From: JABMQB01 sp964575025
Lineage (GTDB): Bacteria > Bacteroidota > Bacteroidia > Bacteroidales > Prolixibacteraceae
Direction of reading: 5' to 3'
Length of the DNA stretch: 64,000 bases
NCBI GenBank assembly: GCA_964575025.1
Contig: CAZNPV010000002.1
Location: 62,001-126,000 of the forward strand
The position numbers and the translations under genes are program-made. Under the pieces are notes generated by a model. The model ran no database searches. It saw only the letters and a program-made list of their open reading frames with translations, and was not told the origin of the DNA. This document shows positions 60,993-64,000 of the stretch, in pieces. Numbering within the stretch: the stretch's first letter is position 1; every line of letters begins with the position of its first letter.

Positions 60993-61985
60993 TTAAAGGA
61001 TTTTGGATCGTATATTTTTTGCTAAACCGGAAAAACTTTTTTCATTGATCGTCACTTCTTCATAGATTTCGGCGATCTCTTTTTCAGCGATTTTTTCGAA
61101 ATCCTTTTTCCGGGGGAGGATCATCAGTCCCCCCATCTCAACCGATGCCGGTCCGATAATTATTTGTTCATTTCTTTTCCTGAAAAAATGGGACGGTCGT
61201 TGTTTTTCACGCGGGAAGATGATAAGTTGCAGGGAATTATCCCTGCATAAACACAGCATATTCAACATAGGTTCAGGCTGTTGATTGCGTTTTTCCAGTT
61301 CTGAATAGATCCGATTGAAACACTCTTTTATCTCCGACCTATCCGTAGATTCAATGGCAATAAACCGGCGTAAATAGTTATTACTGAAGCCAAGGGTAGT
61401 TTTTTCTGACCAGGGTATTTTTTCGGAATTCAGAGCCCATTCATGTTCCACCGGTATTTGCCCTTTTGGTACAGCCTGGAAGTGAAAATGGTCGGGGGCT
61501 GAAGCTCCGCATCCGGGACCGTTGTAAAAAATTGTGAATTCGCTGAGGGCTTCACCGGCCTCCAGGAAATCAGAAATTCTGGATTTAATGCGTTGCGGAG
61601 AGTGGTTGATATCAGAAAGGGTCAGGTGAACCGGAAAAACAGGAAACGGATTGGTAAGAACCAGGTATTTTTCAAGGAGCATGAATCCCTTTTGTTCAGG
61701 GGGTAGGTTTTCCAGGCATAAGAAACAGGGGCGTTCAGCAAGGGTCCTGGAATCTGTTCTGGCTGCAGAGGAACGGATCCGTCCGGGATTATACTGTGCC
61801 TTCACTGTAAAATTTCCAAAATCGAAGTTTCTTGTTTCCACATTCTCCAGATCCCGGTATTTTTTTTGTGCCAGAGGCCAGGAGTATATTTGCTGTTTCA
61901 CCAGGGTTCTTGCTAATTCTGAGGTGTTTCCCACAGAACCAAACCGTGTCAACTCATCGATATGTACCGTTTTTTTTTGAAGCAT
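60993..61985 (-). CDS. DUF4922 protein, Ap4A phosphorylase/HIT-like nucleotidyltransferase
   Basis: A 330-residue protein I recognise as DUF4922. It has the layout of HIT/GalT-type nucleotide transferases: a CxxC pair (RPCFLCLENLP, about 86-96), TNPFPVFPVHLTLSD (near 111-125), and NGPGCGASAPDHFHFQ with the HxHxQ active-site pattern at 166-170. By analogy with Ap4A phosphorylase and GDP-hexose phosphorylases it may split or form a nucleotide-sugar or dinucleotide bond. The substrate is unknown. I chose the ATG at 61985, 4 bp after the glycosyltransferase stop. Confidence 0.8.
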   Translation of the reverse strand: MLQKKTVHIDELTRFGSVGNTSELARTLVKQQIYSWPLAQKKYRDLENVETRNFDFGNFTVKAQYNPGRIRSSAARTDSRTLAERPCFLCLENLPPEQKGFMLLEKYLVLTNPFPVFPVHLTLSDINHSPQRIKSRISDFLEAGEALSEFTIFYNGPGCGASAPDHFHFQAVPKGQIPVEHEWALNSEKIPWSEKTTLGFSNNYLRRFIAIESTDRSEIKECFNRIYSELEKRNQQPEPMLNMLCLCRDNSLQLIIFPREKQRPSHFFRKRNEQIIIGPASVEMGGLMILPRKKDFEKIAEKEIAEIYEEVTINEKSFSGLAKNIRSKIL

Positions 61986-61989
61986 ATCT

Positions 61990-63465
61990 TTATGTTGTCT
62001 GCAGTGATTCCTCATTGTTTTTCTTTATTCTGGCCGTTAGTTCTACGGTGCGGATCCAGTCTTTGTAGCGGTTGTGTTCATTCATTCTCTCCATATCCGG
62101 CGAAGCATCGGTATTGTCTTCCCATCTGCGGCACAGGTACACGGGGTGGTAGATCCGGCCGATTTTCCAGGTACGAGAAACAGCCAGACCCACCGCATAG
62201 TCTTCACCATAGCTTACGTTAGGGAATTTAATTTTTCTCAGTATGGGAGTGTAAAACGCCCGGGGCGCTCCCAGTCCGTTAATCCGCAGCGCATTGTTGG
62301 GCCCGTTTTCCGGGGTCCATTCGTCGTGCCGGATGATCCCGGGAGGTAATTCTTTCAGTTCAAGATCAACAATCCGGTAGGAGCCAATAACCATGGCACA
62401 TTTTTCCTGGTAAAATGTATCAACCATTCTTTGCAGTGTGTACTCGTCTGCATACAGGTCATCGCTGTCAAGTTGCACTGCGAATTTTCCGCAACGCGGA
62501 TCACAGATGGCTTCGTTCCAGCACCCCCCGATCCCCAGATCTTTTCTTTTCGTGAGAATAGGAAGGATTTTTTCATTTTCAGAATAGGCCCTCAGCAAGC
62601 CGGTGGTACCGTCAGTCGAATGATTATCTACCACGATCAGGTTGAAGTCAAAATCTGTTTTTTGTTTTAACACCGAGCGGATGGCATCGTCAATGGTTTT
62701 AATCCGGTTGCGGACAGGTATTACAACCGATGCTTCCACAGGAAAGTGTGGCTCAGAAAGGTCAACCTCCTTAAACAAGGGCTTTAGGAAAGCTCCGATC
62801 TTTTTTAAGTGGGAGGTACAGGCTTTTTCCATTTCTGCCTGTTTTTCTCTGGCGTGGGGGCTTACATAGTCGAACTGTTTTTCGCCTGATTTACGGGGAT
62901 CCGTATCTTCAGTTGTAAAAAGGAGTTCCGGAATATGGATCAGTTTGCCTCTTCTGGAAGCATGCAGCCGGAGTGCATAAAAACCTGCCCACCGGAATGT
63001 TTCCCCTGCAAACGATTTTAGCACATCGGTCCGGAAAAGCTGTACCGGCCCAAAGGTAAAATCGTCGCGTAAACTGCCCTTCTGGTAGCCGATTACCGGG
63101 TGAGGGTGCAGCTTCCCGTTTTTTATTTCGTGGTAGCCGGCATAGACCATCGCTGCATTGGTTTGCACGGCCACCTGCAACATCCGTTCAAGGGAGTATA
63201 GGCCGTAATCGGTACAGGTACCCTGAAGATCCAGCAGCGAAAAGGCTGAGGCACTTTTCCCGGCGATCAGGGTAACTGTCTGGGTAGATAAAAGATCGGG
63301 AACAAGCAGAGTTTCTGCATTGTGAAAATGATCTTTTTTATTCGCTAAGACATATACCTTATCAACAAAAGGAACCCGGATTAACTGATTGATGGTTTTT
63401 TGTGTTTTTTCAGTTCCGCAGTATGCAACGAAACAGGATATTTTTTCAGGCATTTTAACAATCAA
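61990..63465 (-). CDS. Two-part glycosyltransferase with C-terminal GT2 (GT-A) domain
   Basis: A 491-residue cytoplasmic protein without membrane segments. Residues about 5-240 form an unusual N-terminal region that looks like a worn GT-A domain (ISCFVAYCGTEKTQKTINQL, VYVLANKKDHF). Residues about 245-480 are a clear GT2 domain with ASVVIPVRNRIKTIDDAIRS, VVDNHSTDGTTGLL, the metal motif QLDSDDLYADEY and RRWEDNTD. The acceptor is unknown. The start at 63465 is 22 bp from the tRNA-Lys 3' end; Met5 (63453) is an alternative. It leads the five-gene operon. Confidence 0.82.
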   Translation of the reverse strand: MIVKMPEKISCFVAYCGTEKTQKTINQLIRVPFVDKVYVLANKKDHFHNAETLLVPDLLSTQTVTLIAGKSASAFSLLDLQGTCTDYGLYSLERMLQVAVQTNAAMVYAGYHEIKNGKLHPHPVIGYQKGSLRDDFTFGPVQLFRTDVLKSFAGETFRWAGFYALRLHASRRGKLIHIPELLFTTEDTDPRKSGEKQFDYVSPHAREKQAEMEKACTSHLKKIGAFLKPLFKEVDLSEPHFPVEASVVIPVRNRIKTIDDAIRSVLKQKTDFDFNLIVVDNHSTDGTTGLLRAYSENEKILPILTKRKDLGIGGCWNEAICDPRCGKFAVQLDSDDLYADEYTLQRMVDTFYQEKCAMVIGSYRIVDLELKELPPGIIRHDEWTPENGPNNALRINGLGAPRAFYTPILRKIKFPNVSYGEDYAVGLAVSRTWKIGRIYHPVYLCRRWEDNTDASPDMERMNEHNRYKDWIRTVELTARIKKNNEESLQTT

Positions 63466-63487
63466 AAGATTTACATACCAGGATAAG

Positions 63488-63568
<81 letters not shown>

Positions 63569-63632
63569 AATTAATTTCAGGATAACTCCATCTAAAAGAA
63601 CTTTTTTTATATTTTGGGATTTTCCCCCTGGC

Positions 63633-63666
63633 CCCTCCCGATTAATCCCGAAAGCTATCGGGAGGG
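63633..63666. repeat. Palindrome in the insert between the tRNA-Lys repeats
   Basis: Perfect 10-bp arms CCCTCCCGAT (63633-63642) and ATCGGGAGGG (63657-63666) enclose a 14-base loop that holds a second TCCCGA, able to pair with the same right arm. A related CCGAT-AGAA-ATCGG lies at 63775-63788. These resemble REP-type intergenic palindromes. Confidence 0.75.
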
Positions 63667-63667
63667 A

Positions 63668-63701
63668 TGCTCTGCCAACTGAGCTACAGGCCGGTTTGCT
63701 G
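63668..63701. repeat. 34-bp direct repeat, truncated tRNA-Lys 5' end next to the promoter
   Basis: An exact copy of 63535-63568. On the minus strand it starts the tRNA sequence correctly behind the promoter box at 63702-63709, but breaks off after GGCAGAGCA in the D arm and runs into the palindrome. It cannot form a tRNA. Confidence 0.9.
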
Positions 63702-63709
63702 CAAATGTA
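63702..63709 (-). promoter_or_regulatory. TAnnTTTG -7 promoter box, probably the original tRNA-Lys promoter
   Basis: TACATTTG on the minus strand matches the consensus and directly abuts the truncated tRNA copy, 8 bases before the tRNA 5' end. For the intact tRNA it now lies about 140 bp upstream. A TTTG further upstream is 25 bp away, longer than the usual spacing. Confidence 0.55.
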
Positions 63710-64000
63710 GTTAAAAAATATCACTATTGTCCGGCAAATAAATGATAAATGACTTTTGGCAAATGATCCATATCCCGATAGAAATCGGTAGGGGTCTGAG
63801 TGATGTTCCGGTAGGGATAATGGCTCTCCGGCCATCTTCTCGATGTGTGCCCGTGCTTTATTTCCTCTGTTTTTCCATTGGAGGGATTGGCATTCATTCG
63901 ATTAATGCGTTTTTTAATTGTTTGACCAAATTATATTGTTTTACGGTTTTTGATATTGATTGGGGCAATTTCACTATACATAATCACTATTATACATCAT
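63710..64000. other. Intergenic end of window with no recognisable gene
   Basis: AT-rich sequence with no credible reading frame on either strand. The only structure seen is the short imperfect palindrome at 63775-63788 (CCGAT-AGAA-ATCGG), related to the one in the tRNA-Lys insert. Confidence 0.5.

Overview
The window is chromosomal DNA of a Gram-negative member of the Bacteroidota, most likely order Bacteroidales or a close relative. The evidence is: perfect TAnnTTTG boxes (the Bacteroidota -7 promoter element) just upstream of many genes; a type IX secretion C-terminal sorting domain on an exported phospholipase D-like protein; lineage-typical families (DUF4294, DUF4922, a GlsB/GlsA lipid pair, an ExbB/ExbD operon with an extra membrane protein, a long PurF-like enzyme, a SPOR-domain protein); and LPS genes (kdsB, lptE). 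MurE carries the DNPR motif of meso-diaminopimelate ligases. Nearly all of it is housekeeping sequence. I see no prophage, transposase, CRISPR array or restriction system.

Layout. 0-6 kb: a DEAD-box helicase, a decayed acyltransferase behind a bile acid:sodium symporter family gene, an alkaline phosphatase, and a NifX-like/GNAT/AlbA_2 mini-operon. 6-12 kb: miaB, a frameshifted surface lipoprotein, a SPOR protein overlapping a PurF-like amidotransferase, and a small exported protein with three 27-residue-spaced WM[WF]N repeats. 12-21 kb: gcvP-ispE, pcm-MBL hydrolase, an exopolysaccharide priming transferase, thpR, DUF4294 and a TrmH-family methyltransferase. 21-24 kb: an ExbB/ExbD energy-transduction operon. 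24-33 kb: tRNA-Ser(GGA), ansA-tatD, gdhA, groES-groEL, and the operon sigma-54 activator-lptE-TPR protein-secG. 33-38 kb: kdsB, the exported PLD-family protein, and glsB/glsA for acylated-glycine lipids.

38.6-55.6 kb is a division and cell wall cluster, all on the + strand: mraZ-rsmH-ftsL-ftsI-murE-mraY-murD-ftsW-murG-murC-ftsQ-ftsA-ftsZ-ftsZ-yqeY. It makes lipid II, flips and polymerises it, and positions the divisome. Its unusual feature is two complete, divergent ftsZ genes in tandem. The second looks canonical. The first has lost the usual C-terminal peptide and ends in an amphipathic tail resembling that of the neighbouring FtsA.

55.7-64 kb holds a CD225/DUF2752 membrane protein pair and, on the - strand, a compact five-gene operon directly behind tRNA-Lys(CTT): two-part glycosyltransferase, DUF4922 (Ap4A phosphorylase/HIT-like), SpoIID/LytB protein without a signal peptide, GH9 glycosidase and AmpG-like transporter. 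This is the best candidate here for an undescribed pathway, possibly cytosolic processing of cell wall glycans. The tRNA-Lys gene has a 34-bp direct duplication of its 5' end; the second copy sits 133 bp away, beside the presumed promoter, beyond a palindrome-bearing insert.
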